This document shows, piece after piece, positions 1 through 7,588 of a stretch of 8,091 nucleotides of DNA. Made by a program: the position numbers and the translations under genes. Each line of letters starts with the position of its first letter. The first letter of the stretch is position 1. Below the pieces are notes generated by a model that saw only the letters and a list, made by a program, of their open reading frames with translations, had not been told where the DNA came from and made no database searches. Source of the stretch: Clostridiales bacterium (GTDB lineage Bacteria; Bacillota; Clostridia; Christensenellales; Aristaeellaceae); the NCBI GenBank assembly GCA_019409045.1, contig DXVG01000070.1, positions 1-8,091 on the forward strand, written 5' to 3'.

Positions 1-26
1 CAGCGTCAGATGTGTATAAGAGACAG
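1..26 (+). other. Nextera transposase adapter remnant (sequencing artefact)
   Basis: Bases 8-26 read AGATGTGTATAAGAGACAG, the 19-base Tn5 mosaic end used in Nextera libraries, preceded at 1-7 by CAGCGTC, which is the adjoining part of the Nextera read-1 adapter. The match is exact over all 26 bases, so this is untrimmed library adapter on a contig end and not genomic DNA. Open frames starting here give peptides beginning MCIRDR or MYKRQ, which are translations of the adapter. Real sequence starts at base 27. Confidence 0.97.
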
Positions 27-28
27 GG

Positions 29-688
29 GTCTTGCAGCCCATACTGGTGCGCCGCACGGGCGAGCGATACCAGATCATCGCCGGGGAGCGGCGCTATCGC
101 GCCTCGCGCCTGGCGGGGCTGGAGGAGATCCCCGCCATCGTGCGCGACTGGGACGAGCAGAAGCGGCTGGAGGCCGCGCTGGTGGAAAACCTGCAGCGCG
201 ACGACCTCAACCCCGTGGAGGAGGCCGTGGGCGTCAAGCGCCTGATGGAGGCCGCAAACCTGACGCAGGAGCGCGTGGCCGAGCGCATCGGCAAGAGCCG
301 CCCGGCGGTCGCGAACCTGCTCAGGCTTCTGACGCTGCCCGAGGAGGTGCAGAAGATGCTTGTGGACGGCCGGCTCACCGCCGGGCACGCGCGCGCGCTG
401 GTGACGGTCGAGCCCGCGCGGCAGGTGCAGCTTGCCAACCTCACCGTGCAGCAGGGCTGGAGCGTTCGCCAGCTCGAGCGCATCTGCGCGCAGGGCGCGC
501 GCCCCGCGCCAAAGCCCAAACCGCGCCCGGACCGCGAGCTTGTCCAGCTCGAGGACATGGCCAGCAGGCTCTTTGGCACACGGGCGAAGATCGACGGCGA
601 CCGCAACCGCGGCCGGCTGGTGATCTCCTACTACAGTCAGGACGATCTCCAGAGGATATGGGACGTGCTGGACGGCGGCGGGAAATAG
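29..688 (+). CDS. parB: ParB/Spo0J chromosome-partitioning protein, 5'-truncated
   Basis: C-terminal part of a ParB/Spo0J family protein, the CTP-dependent DNA clamp that loads at parS sites near the replication origin and works with the ATPase ParA/Soj in chromosome segregation. Counting from the Leu codon at 32, the CTP-binding boxes GERRYRA (about 18-24) and ENLQR (52-56) are visible, followed by the helix-turn-helix for parS binding (about 77-100, including ERIGKSRPAVANLLRLL), the TAGHARAL segment, a proline/lysine-rich linker (about 156-166) and the C-terminal dimerisation domain ending in ISYYSQDDLQRIWDVL. Roughly 219 codons remain, against about 280-290 for full-length homologues, so the N-terminus and the ParA-contact peptide are missing. 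The TTG at 32 is not the start: the frame reads GV-LQPILVRR back to the adapter junction, as in intact homologues. No parS site or clear terminator is seen downstream. Confidence 0.93.
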   Translation, partial: VLQPILVRRTGERYQIIAGERRYRASRLAGLEEIPAIVRDWDEQKRLEAALVENLQRDDLNPVEEAVGVKRLMEAANLTQERVAERIGKSRPAVANLLRLLTLPEEVQKMLVDGRLTAGHARALVTVEPARQVQLANLTVQQGWSVRQLERICAQGARPAPKPKPRPDRELVQLEDMASRLFGTRAKIDGDRNRGRLVISYYSQDDLQRIWDVLDGGGK

Positions 689-707
689 AGCATGTTTTAA
701 CAAACAA

Positions 708-725
708 GATACATAATTATGCGTA
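708..725 (+). promoter_or_regulatory. Candidate ArgR/AhrC operator (ARG box)
   Basis: The 18 bases here contain the perfect 10-bp palindrome CATAATTATG (712-721). By my count they agree at 14 of 18 positions with the Lactococcus ARG-box consensus as I remember it (AWTGHATRWWYATGYAWT), including every position of the central core. The site ends 7 bases before the -35 of the argG promoter, which suits an arginine-responsive repressor of argGH. It is inferred from position and similarity; no ArgR gene lies in this window. Confidence 0.38.
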
Positions 726-732
726 TAAAGGC

Positions 733-760
733 TTGATTTTCGCCCCGGAATGCGTATAAT
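733..760 (+). promoter_or_regulatory. Sigma-A promoter of argGH
   Basis: TTGATT (733-738, four of six matches to TTGACA) and a perfect TATAAT (755-760) are separated by 16 bases. Transcription would begin near 767, leaving a leader of about 33 bases before the argG start. The -10 box sits inside the dyad GTATA-A-TATAC (754-764), so a repressor bound there would block the polymerase directly. This is the only strong promoter between parB and argG. Confidence 0.8.
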
Positions 761-786
761 ATACACCATGAACCGCATATTCATAC

Positions 787-792
787 AGGAGG
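787..792 (+). promoter_or_regulatory. Ribosome binding site that fixes the argG start
   Basis: A perfect AGGAGG lies 8 bases before ATG 801. Two in-frame ATG codons upstream (750 and 768) have no such site, and 750 would lie upstream of the predicted transcription start. Confidence 0.88.
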
Positions 793-800
793 GCATTCCG

Positions 801-2012
<1,212 letters not shown>

Positions 2013-2025
2013 CCGAAATCAGACC

Positions 2026-2065
2026 ACGCGCGAAAGGGCTGCCGCAGGACAGCTCTTTTGCGCGT
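2026..2065 (+). other. Intercistronic hairpin between argG and argH
   Basis: Bases 2026-2041 pair with 2050-2065 as a continuous 16-bp RNA stem (14 Watson-Crick pairs and two G-U) around an 8-base loop (2042-2049). No T run follows, so it is not a normal intrinsic terminator. It ends 5 bases before the argH ribosome binding site. Such a structure could protect the upstream argG message from 3' decay, reduce argH expression, or affect argH translation. These roles are inferences; the pairing itself is read directly from the sequence. Confidence 0.75.
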
Positions 2066-2070
2066 CTCCA

Positions 2071-2076
2071 AGGAGG
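2071..2076 (+). promoter_or_regulatory. Ribosome binding site of argH
   Basis: A perfect AGGAGG stands 6 bases before ATG 2083 and 5 bases after the hairpin in the argG-argH spacer. It supports the chosen argH start and shows that argH has its own initiation site and need not rely on coupling from argG. Confidence 0.85.
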
Positions 2077-2082
2077 AAACCC

Positions 2083-3462
2083 ATGAAACTCTGGCAAGGC
2101 AGACTGGAAGGCGACGTAGACGAGCGGCTGGACCGGCTCAACCGCTCCATAGGCTTTGACGCGCGCATGTACCGGCAGGACATACGCGGCTCCATGGCGC
2201 ACGCGGCCATGCTGGGCAGGATCGGCGTGCTCAGCGCGGACGAGGCCGCCTCCATCGCCGCCGGCCTGGAGGGCATACTCGCCGACCTGGACAGCGGCGC
2301 GCTCGAGATCGACCAGACGTGCGAGGACATACACACGTTCGTGGAGGCGGAGCTGACGCGGCGCATCGGCACGCCGGGCAAGAAGCTGCACACCGCGCGC
2401 AGCCGCAACGATCAGGTGGCGCTGGACTTGCGCCTGTACCTGGCCGACGAGATCGAGCACACGCGCGATCGCTGCGGCGCCGTGGTCGAAGCGCTGTGCG
2501 GCGTGGCCGAAAAGCACCTCGACACCGTCATGCCCGGCTACACGCACCTGCAAAGGGCGCAGCCGGTCACGCTTGCGCATCACCTGATGGCCTACGCGCA
2601 GATGCTCCTGCGCGACCGCGAGCGCCTCGCCCAGTGCCGCGCGCGCACCATGGTCTCCCCGCTGGGCGCGGGCGCGCTGGCGGGCACGGGCTACGCGCTC
2701 GACCGGCGGTTCGTCGCCGAACGGCTGCATATGCACGGCGTGAGCGAGAACAGCCTGGACGCCGTGTCCGACCGCGATTTCGCGCTGGAGCTGCTCTCGG
2801 ACCTCTCCATCCTCATGGCGCACCTGTCGCGCTTTGCCGAGGAGATCTGCCTGTGGTGCTCGCTGGAGTTCCGCTTCATGGCGCTGGACGACCGCTTCTC
2901 CACCGGCTCCTCCATTATGCCGCAGAAGAAGAACCCCGACCTCGCCGAGCTCATCCGCGGCAAGACGGGCCGCGTCTACGGCGCGCTGACCACGCTCCTG
3001 ACCGCGGTCAAGGGCCTGCCGCTGTCCTACAACAAGGACCTGCAGGAGGACAAGGAGGCGGTGTTCGACGCGCTGGATACGGCGAACCTGTGTCTGGACG
3101 TGCTGCCGCCGATGCTGGAGACGGCCACGTTCTTCCCCGAGCGCATGCGCAGAGCCGCCGCCGAGGGCTTTTTGAACGCCACGGACTGCGCGGATTATCT
3201 GGTGGGCAGGGGCGTGCCCTTCCGCGACGCCTACGCGGTGTCGGGAAAGCTGGTGCGGCTGTGCGCGCAGCGGGGCGAGACGCTCGACGCGCTGCCCCTC
3301 GAGGAGTACCGCAAGGTGCACCCCGCCTTTGACGAGGACGTGTATCCCTTCATCGACCTTGCCAACTGCGTCTCCAAGCGCAGCGTCTACGGCGGCCCCG
3401 CGCCCGAGGCCGTGCGCGTGCAGATACAAAACGCGCGCGCGGCGCTGCAAAGCCGGCCCTGA
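2083..3462 (+). CDS. argH: Argininosuccinate lyase
   Basis: Cytoplasmic argininosuccinate lyase (459 aa), a homotetramer of the fumarase/aspartase superfamily that splits argininosuccinate into arginine and fumarate, the last step of arginine synthesis. The N-terminus KLWQGRL corresponds to the usual LWGGRF. HTARSRNDQV (103-112) is the first conserved region; YTHLQRAQP with His155 is the second and holds the conserved active-site histidine. The superfamily signature GSSIMPQKKNPD (275-286) is the flexible loop with the catalytic serine. Length is normal (about 460 aa) and all three conserved regions are intact. The start at 2083 has a perfect AGGAGG. It follows argG by 70 bases with no promoter or terminator seen between them, so it is probably the second gene of an argGH operon. 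A strong intrinsic terminator begins 11 bases after the stop codon and closes the unit. Confidence 0.98.
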   Translation: MKLWQGRLEGDVDERLDRLNRSIGFDARMYRQDIRGSMAHAAMLGRIGVLSADEAASIAAGLEGILADLDSGALEIDQTCEDIHTFVEAELTRRIGTPGKKLHTARSRNDQVALDLRLYLADEIEHTRDRCGAVVEALCGVAEKHLDTVMPGYTHLQRAQPVTLAHHLMAYAQMLLRDRERLAQCRARTMVSPLGAGALAGTGYALDRRFVAERLHMHGVSENSLDAVSDRDFALELLSDLSILMAHLSRFAEEICLWCSLEFRFMALDDRFSTGSSIMPQKKNPDLAELIRGKTGRVYGALTTLLTAVKGLPLSYNKDLQEDKEAVFDALDTANLCLDVLPPMLETATFFPERMRRAAAEGFLNATDCADYLVGRGVPFRDAYAVSGKLVRLCAQRGETLDALPLEEYRKVHPAFDEDVYPFIDLANCVSKRSVYGGPAPEAVRVQIQNARAALQSRP

Positions 3463-3473
3463 CCCCCTGAAGC

Positions 3474-3511
3474 CCGCCCCGGCGCGTCCGTCTGCGCCGG
3501 GGCGGTTTTTT
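3474..3511 (+). terminator. Intrinsic terminator after argH
   Basis: A perfect 12-bp GC stem (CCGCCCCGGCGC at 3474-3485 with GCGCCGGGGCGG at 3494-3505) has an 8-base loop and is followed directly by six T (3506-3511). No A run precedes it, so it works in the + direction only. It separates argGH from malQ-glgP. Confidence 0.95.
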
Positions 3512-3565
3512 AACGCTTTTTTTGCCCTTTGCCGCCGCAAATGCGCCTTTTTCAACCGTTCCTTC

Positions 3566-3584
3566 TTGAAATCTTTCTTTTCAA
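3566..3584 (+). promoter_or_regulatory. Dyad at the malQ -35 region, candidate operator
   Basis: TTGAAA (3566-3571) and TTTCAA (3579-3584) form a perfect 6-bp inverted repeat around 7 bases. The right arm covers the proposed -35 of the malQ promoter, a suitable position for a repressor. The site does not fit the usual CcpA cre pattern or a LacI-type CG-centred operator, so the binding protein is unknown. Confidence 0.35.
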
Positions 3585-3607
3585 ACCGCGGACGGCCGGT
3601 GTATAAT
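3578..3607 (+). promoter_or_regulatory. Sigma-A promoter of malQ-glgP
   Basis: A perfect TATAAT at 3602-3607 is preceded, with an 18-base spacer, by TTTTCA (3578-3583), which matches TTGACA at four of six positions. Transcription would begin near 3614, about 27 bases before the malQ start. The weak -35 suggests the promoter may depend on an activator or be low in basal strength. Confidence 0.65.
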
Positions 3608-3640
3608 GTGGACAGATTCGAACGGATGGAGTGGCTTTAC

Positions 3641-5152
3641 ATGCGTCGCAGCGGCGTATTGATGCACATAACCTCCCTGCCCTCGCCGGGCGGCGTGGGC
3701 ACGCTGGGCAGGGAGGCCCGCGCGTTTGTGGACTTCATGGCGCGCGCGGGCCTGAGCGTCTGGCAGGTGCTGCCCATCGGGCCGACCGGCTACGGCGAGT
3801 CTCCGTATCAGTCCGGCTCCACGCACGCGGGAAACCCCATGCTGATCGACCTTCCGCTCCTGCGGGAGGAGGGGCTGCTGGACGCGGAGCTTCCCGAGAG
3901 CGCCGCCTCGCCCGACCGCGCGGACTTCGCCGCCGTGCGCCCGGAAAAGGAGCGGCTGTTGCGGCTGTCGTTTGCGCAGTCGTTCTCCCGCGTGGAGGCG
4001 CAGGTGCGCGCGTTCGTGGCGGAGCAGGCGTGGTCGCCCGGCGGCGGACGGAGCGTGAACTGGCTGGAGACCTACGCGCTCTACGCCGCGATCAAGGACG
4101 CCTGCGGCGGGGACATGTGGACCCGCTGGCCCCGCCGGTATCAGGACATTCGGCGCGTGGACCCCGCGCCCTTCCGGCGCGACGCCGACTTCTACGCCTA
4201 CTGCCAGTGGCTGTTCTTCCGCCAGTGGCGCGCGCTGCGCGAATACGCCAACCAGCGCGGCGTGGCGCTGTTTGGCGATATGCCCATCTATGTGGCGGAG
4301 GACTCCGCCGACACCTGGGCCGAGCCGCGCCTGTTCCAGCTCGGAAAGGACTTTCGCCCGCTGCGCGTGGCGGGCGTGCCGCCGGACTACTTCTGCGCCG
4401 ACGGCCAGCGGTGGGGAAACCCCCTCTACAACTGGAGGCGCATGCGCCTGGATCGCTTTCAATGGTGGCTGCGCCGCCTGCACTCGGCAGGGGAGCTGTT
4501 CGACTGGCTGCGCATCGACCACTTCATCGGCTTTGCCAATTACTATTCCATCCCCGCCTCCTGCCCCACCGCCCGCGAGGGCAAGTGGGTCAACGCGCCG
4601 GGCAGGGCGCTGTTCCGGCGGGTGGAAAGGGCGCTGCCGGATCTGAAAATCGTGGCCGAGGACCTGGGCGAGGTCGGCCCGCGCGTGCGCAGCCTGATCG
4701 ACTGCTTCGGCTATCCGGGCATGAAGGTGATCCAGTTTGGCTTTGATTCCGACCAGAAAAATCCGCACTTCCCGGGCAATATTGTAAGAAACTGCGTCGC
4801 CTATACCGGCACGCACGACAACGATACGGTCATGGGCTGGTGGGAAAAGGCGTCCGAGCCGGTGAAGGCGCTGGCGATGAGGACGCTGCCCGCCGCCGCC
4901 GACATCTGCGAGGCGATGATCGAATGCGTGTTCGCCTCAGTTGCCGACACCGCCGTGGTGCCCATGCAGGACTTTCTGAAGCTGGGCGGCGAGGCGCGCA
5001 TGAACTATCCCGGCACGGTGGGCGGGAACTGGCTGTGGCGCATGCGCCCCGGCGCAGACGACGAGGCGCTTGCCGCGCGCATACGCGCGCTGGGCGAGCG
5101 CACCGGCAGGGTGCTGCCGGCCGAAAAGGAGGATGACGATGACCGCACATGA
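3641..5152 (+). CDS. malQ: 4-alpha-glucanotransferase (amylomaltase, GH77)
   Basis: Cytoplasmic GH77 enzyme (503 aa) that moves alpha-1,4-glucan segments between maltodextrins, releasing glucose and building chains long enough for a phosphorylase. The N-terminus SGVLMHITSLPSPGGVGTLG is typical. GDMPIYVAEDSADTWA (212-227), RIDHFIGF with the nucleophile Asp293, AEDLG with acid/base Glu340, and THDND with Asp395 are present; these residue numbers equal those known for Thermus aquaticus amylomaltase (293, 340, 395), which supports the start at 3641 and an intact active site. GGAG at 3628-3631 lies 9 bases upstream. An in-frame ATG at 3626 would add MEWLY but would place the GGAG inside the gene. 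The C-terminus is an acidic tail, EKEDDDDRT, encoded by the bases that also carry the glgP ribosome binding site and start. It overlaps glgP by 14 bases, so the two are translationally linked. Confidence 0.97.
   Translation: MRRSGVLMHITSLPSPGGVGTLGREARAFVDFMARAGLSVWQVLPIGPTGYGESPYQSGSTHAGNPMLIDLPLLREEGLLDAELPESAASPDRADFAAVRPEKERLLRLSFAQSFSRVEAQVRAFVAEQAWSPGGGRSVNWLETYALYAAIKDACGGDMWTRWPRRYQDIRRVDPAPFRRDADFYAYCQWLFFRQWRALREYANQRGVALFGDMPIYVAEDSADTWAEPRLFQLGKDFRPLRVAGVPPDYFCADGQRWGNPLYNWRRMRLDRFQWWLRRLHSAGELFDWLRIDHFIGFANYYSIPASCPTAREGKWVNAPGRALFRRVERALPDLKIVAEDLGEVGPRVRSLIDCFGYPGMKVIQFGFDSDQKNPHFPGNIVRNCVAYTGTHDNDTVMGWWEKASEPVKALAMRTLPAAADICEAMIECVFASVADTAVVPMQDFLKLGGEARMNYPGTVGGNWLWRMRPGADDEALAARIRALGERTGRVLPAEKEDDDDRT
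5127..5132 (+). promoter_or_regulatory. Ribosome binding site of glgP inside malQ
   Basis: A perfect AGGAGG is embedded in the last codons of malQ. ATG 5139 is 6 bases downstream, while ATG 5133 directly abuts it and is too close to be used, so 5139 is the likely start. Confidence 0.85.
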
Positions 5153-7472
5153 ACTGATCGAAACCGCGCGCAGGATACTGCTGGAGCGCCGGCTGACGCT
5201 CGAGGAGGCCGCGCCCCGCGAGCTGCACGATGCTCTGGCGCGCGCGTGCATGCTCTCGCTCGCGCCGGACTGGGCGGCCTCCGAGCGGCGCAGGGCGCAG
5301 GGCAAGCGCGCGTTCTACCTCTCGGCGGAGTACCTGGTGGGGCGCATGGTGTTTAACAACCTGCTCTCGCTGGGCGTCCTGGAGGAGGTTCGCGCGCTTC
5401 TGGCCGAGAAGGGCGTGGACATAAACGCCTTGGAGGAAGTGGAGGACATGGCGCTGGGCAACGGCGGCCTCGGCCGACTGGCCGCGTGCTTCCTGGACAG
5501 CGCCGCCACACACGGCATACCGCTGGACGGCTACGGCCTGCGCTACCGGTTCGGCCTGTTCCGTCAGGCGTTTGAGGACGGGCGCCAGGTCGAGTACCCG
5601 GACGACTGGACAAGGTGGGGCGACGCCTGGAGCGTGCGCCGCGACGAGCTCGCCGTGAAGGTGCCCATGCGCACGGGCGAGGTCACCGCCGTGCCCTACG
5701 ACATGCCCGTCATAGGCTTTGGCGGCCGCAGCATCGGCACGCTGCGCCTGTGGCAGGCCGAGGCCGAGGGCGAGCTGGACTTTGCGCTGTTCAACAGCCA
5801 GAAGTACGCGCAGGCCAGCGCGGCCAAGAACCGCGCCGAGGACGTGACCAAGGTGCTCTACCCCAACGACACGCAGCGCGCGGGCAAGCAGATGCGCATC
5901 AAGCAGCAGTACCTGCTCGTCAGCGCCAGCCTGCAGGACATGCTGCGCCAGTTCGACCAGCTCGGAAAGCCGATTGCGCAGCTTCCCGCGGTCATGGCCG
6001 CGCAGCTCAACGACACGCACCCGGCCATGGCCATTCCGGAGCTTGTGCGGCTGCTGGGCAAGCGCGGCGTGCGCTTTGCCAAGGCGCTGGAGATCGCCCG
6101 CGCGGTGTTTGCCTACACCAACCACACGGTCATGCAGGAGGCGCTGGAGACGTGGGACGTGGAGCTTCTGCGCAGCGTCGCGCCGGAGATGACCCGCGTG
6201 CTTCTGCGCATCGACGAGGCCTTCCGCAGGGAGCTTGCCCAGCGCGGCGCGGACGCGCGCGGCCTTGCCATCGTGGAGGACGGCCGGGCGCACATGGCGC
6301 GCCTCGCGGTGTACGCCACCCACAAGGTCAACGGCGTGGCGAAGATACACTCCGAGCTTCTCAAGGCCACGGTGTTCTCCCGCTTTTACGAGCTCTACCC
6401 GGAGCGGTTCACCAACGTCACCAACGGCGTGACGCAGCGGCGCTGGCTGCTTCTGTGCAACCCGGGGCTTTCGCGCCTGATCGCAGGCCGCATCGGCGCG
6501 GGCTTTGCCACCGACCTGACCGCGCTCAAGGGGCTCGCGCCGTACCTGGAGGACATGGTGGACGACTTTATCGCCGTCAAGCGCGAAAACAAGCGCCGGC
6601 TCGCCGCGTTCGTGCGCGCGCACGAGGGCGTGGAGCTGGACGCGTCGTTTCTGTTCGACGTGCAGATCAAGCGCCTGCACGAGTACAAGCGCCAGCTGAT
6701 GAACGCCCTGTCCATCTACGACCTGTACTGCGAGTACAAGGCGGGCAACCTGCCGGAGTTCACGCCCACGGCGTTCATCTTCGGCGCGAAGGCCGCGCCC
6801 GGCTACGCGCGCGCCAAGGCGATCATCTACTTCATCAACCGCCTCGCGGAGCTGATCGACGCAGACGAGGACGCCCGCAAGGTGATGCAGGTGGTGTTTA
6901 TCCACAACTACAACTGCTCCTGCGCGGAGAAGATCATCCCCGCGGCCGACCTGTCCGAGCAGATCTCCCCCGCGGGCACGGAGGCCAGCGGCACCGGCAA
7001 CATGAAGCTGATGCTCAACGGCGCGCCCACCATCGGCACCTACGACGGCGCGAACGTGGAGATCGTGGAGGAGGCCGGCGCGGAGAACAACTTCATCTTC
7101 GGCGCCACGGTGGAGCAGCTGCGCGCGCTGGAAAACTACGACCCCCGCGCCCTCTACGAGTCCGACGCGCGCATCCGCCGCGCGGTGGACGCGCTGACGC
7201 TGTTCGAGGTGCCGGGCGTGCAGCCCGGGCAGGAGGGCTCGCTCGCGGAGCTTCGCGCCTCGCTGCTGGACGGCGCGAGCTGGCACGCGCCCGACCACTA
7301 CTTCGTCCTCAACGACTTCCACGCCTACCAGCAGGCGCGGCTTCGCGCCATGCGCGAGTACAAGGACGAGCGCACCTACGCGCTCAAGTGCCTGCGCAAC
7401 ATCGCAAGCGCGGGCAAGTTCTCCTCGGACCGCTCCGTGCGCACCTACGCGCGGGAGGTCTGGGAGCTGTAA
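5139..7472 (+). CDS. glgP: Glycogen/maltodextrin phosphorylase (GT35)
   Basis: Cytoplasmic PLP-dependent alpha-glucan phosphorylase (777 aa) that uses inorganic phosphate to release glucose-1-phosphate from chain ends of glycogen or maltodextrins. Visible motifs are YLSAEYLVGR in the N-terminal domain, MALGNGGLGRLAACFLDS, QLNDTHPAMAIPEL (289-302), NGVTQRRW, RLHEYKRQ (512-519), FIFGAKAAPGYARAK, which belongs to the phosphate/PLP region, and the PLP signature EASGTGNMK with the Schiff-base lysine at 623. Length is slightly below the usual 790-840 aa. The segment FIHNYNCSCAE (587-597) departs from the common L-E-N-Y-x-V-S-L-A-E form. The gene starts inside malQ with a 14-base overlap, so MalQ and GlgP are made together and act in sequence on maltodextrins. 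The alternative name malP is possible; sequence alone does not separate glycogen from maltodextrin preference. A probable terminator follows the stop codon. Confidence 0.97.
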   Translation: MTAHELIETARRILLERRLTLEEAAPRELHDALARACMLSLAPDWAASERRRAQGKRAFYLSAEYLVGRMVFNNLLSLGVLEEVRALLAEKGVDINALEEVEDMALGNGGLGRLAACFLDSAATHGIPLDGYGLRYRFGLFRQAFEDGRQVEYPDDWTRWGDAWSVRRDELAVKVPMRTGEVTAVPYDMPVIGFGGRSIGTLRLWQAEAEGELDFALFNSQKYAQASAAKNRAEDVTKVLYPNDTQRAGKQMRIKQQYLLVSASLQDMLRQFDQLGKPIAQLPAVMAAQLNDTHPAMAIPELVRLLGKRGVRFAKALEIARAVFAYTNHTVMQEALETWDVELLRSVAPEMTRVLLRIDEAFRRELAQRGADARGLAIVEDGRAHMARLAVYATHKVNGVAKIHSELLKATVFSRFYELYPERFTNVTNGVTQRRWLLLCNPGLSRLIAGRIGAGFATDLTALKGLAPYLEDMVDDFIAVKRENKRRLAAFVRAHEGVELDASFLFDVQIKRLHEYKRQLMNALSIYDLYCEYKAGNLPEFTPTAFIFGAKAAPGYARAKAIIYFINRLAELIDADEDARKVMQVVFIHNYNCSCAEKIIPAADLSEQISPAGTEASGTGNMKLMLNGAPTIGTYDGANVEIVEEAGAENNFIFGATVEQLRALENYDPRALYESDARIRRAVDALTLFEVPGVQPGQEGSLAELRASLLDGASWHAPDHYFVLNDFHAYQQARLRAMREYKDERTYALKCLRNIASAGKFSSDRSVRTYAREVWEL

Positions 7473-7488
7473 AAACCCCCCGCTTCTT

Positions 7489-7532
7489 GGGGCGGCGGCT
7501 CGCCTTTTCCGGCGCGCTTCGCCGCCCCTTTT
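7489..7532 (+). terminator. Probable intrinsic terminator after glgP
   Basis: GGGGCGGCG (7489-7497) pairs perfectly with CGCCGCCCC (7520-7528). The 22 bases between contain a second small stem (7501-7504 with 7511-7514). Four T follow at 7529-7532. The short T run makes it weaker than the one after argH. The right arm is repeated at 7538-7546, giving an alternative partner. Confidence 0.65.
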
Positions 7533-7588
7533 CGTCCCGCCGCCCCCTGAAAACTGCGGGTCCTGGTGCGCAAATCTTTATCCATTCC

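Noticed and set aside
693..706. Small inverted repeat TGTTT-N4-AAACA just after parB, considered as a terminator
   Set aside because: Only five mostly A-T pairs and no T run; too weak to call.
10..759. Long + strand frames that start inside the adapter (249 and 77 aa)
   Set aside because: They begin with adapter-encoded residues and run out of frame with the clear ParB reading frame; composition is the Arg/Ala/Gly-rich pattern of GC-rich shadow frames.
3528..3541. Hairpin TTTGC-CGCC-GCAAA between the argH terminator and the malQ promoter
   Set aside because: Five pairs only, lies between units and upstream of the malQ promoter, and probably has no role.
4830..7322. An 830-codon open frame on the - strand opposite malQ and glgP
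   Set aside because: GC-rich codons leave few stops on the opposite strand. The translation is rich in Ala, Arg, His and Val with no recognisable motif, and the + strand genes are unmistakable families.
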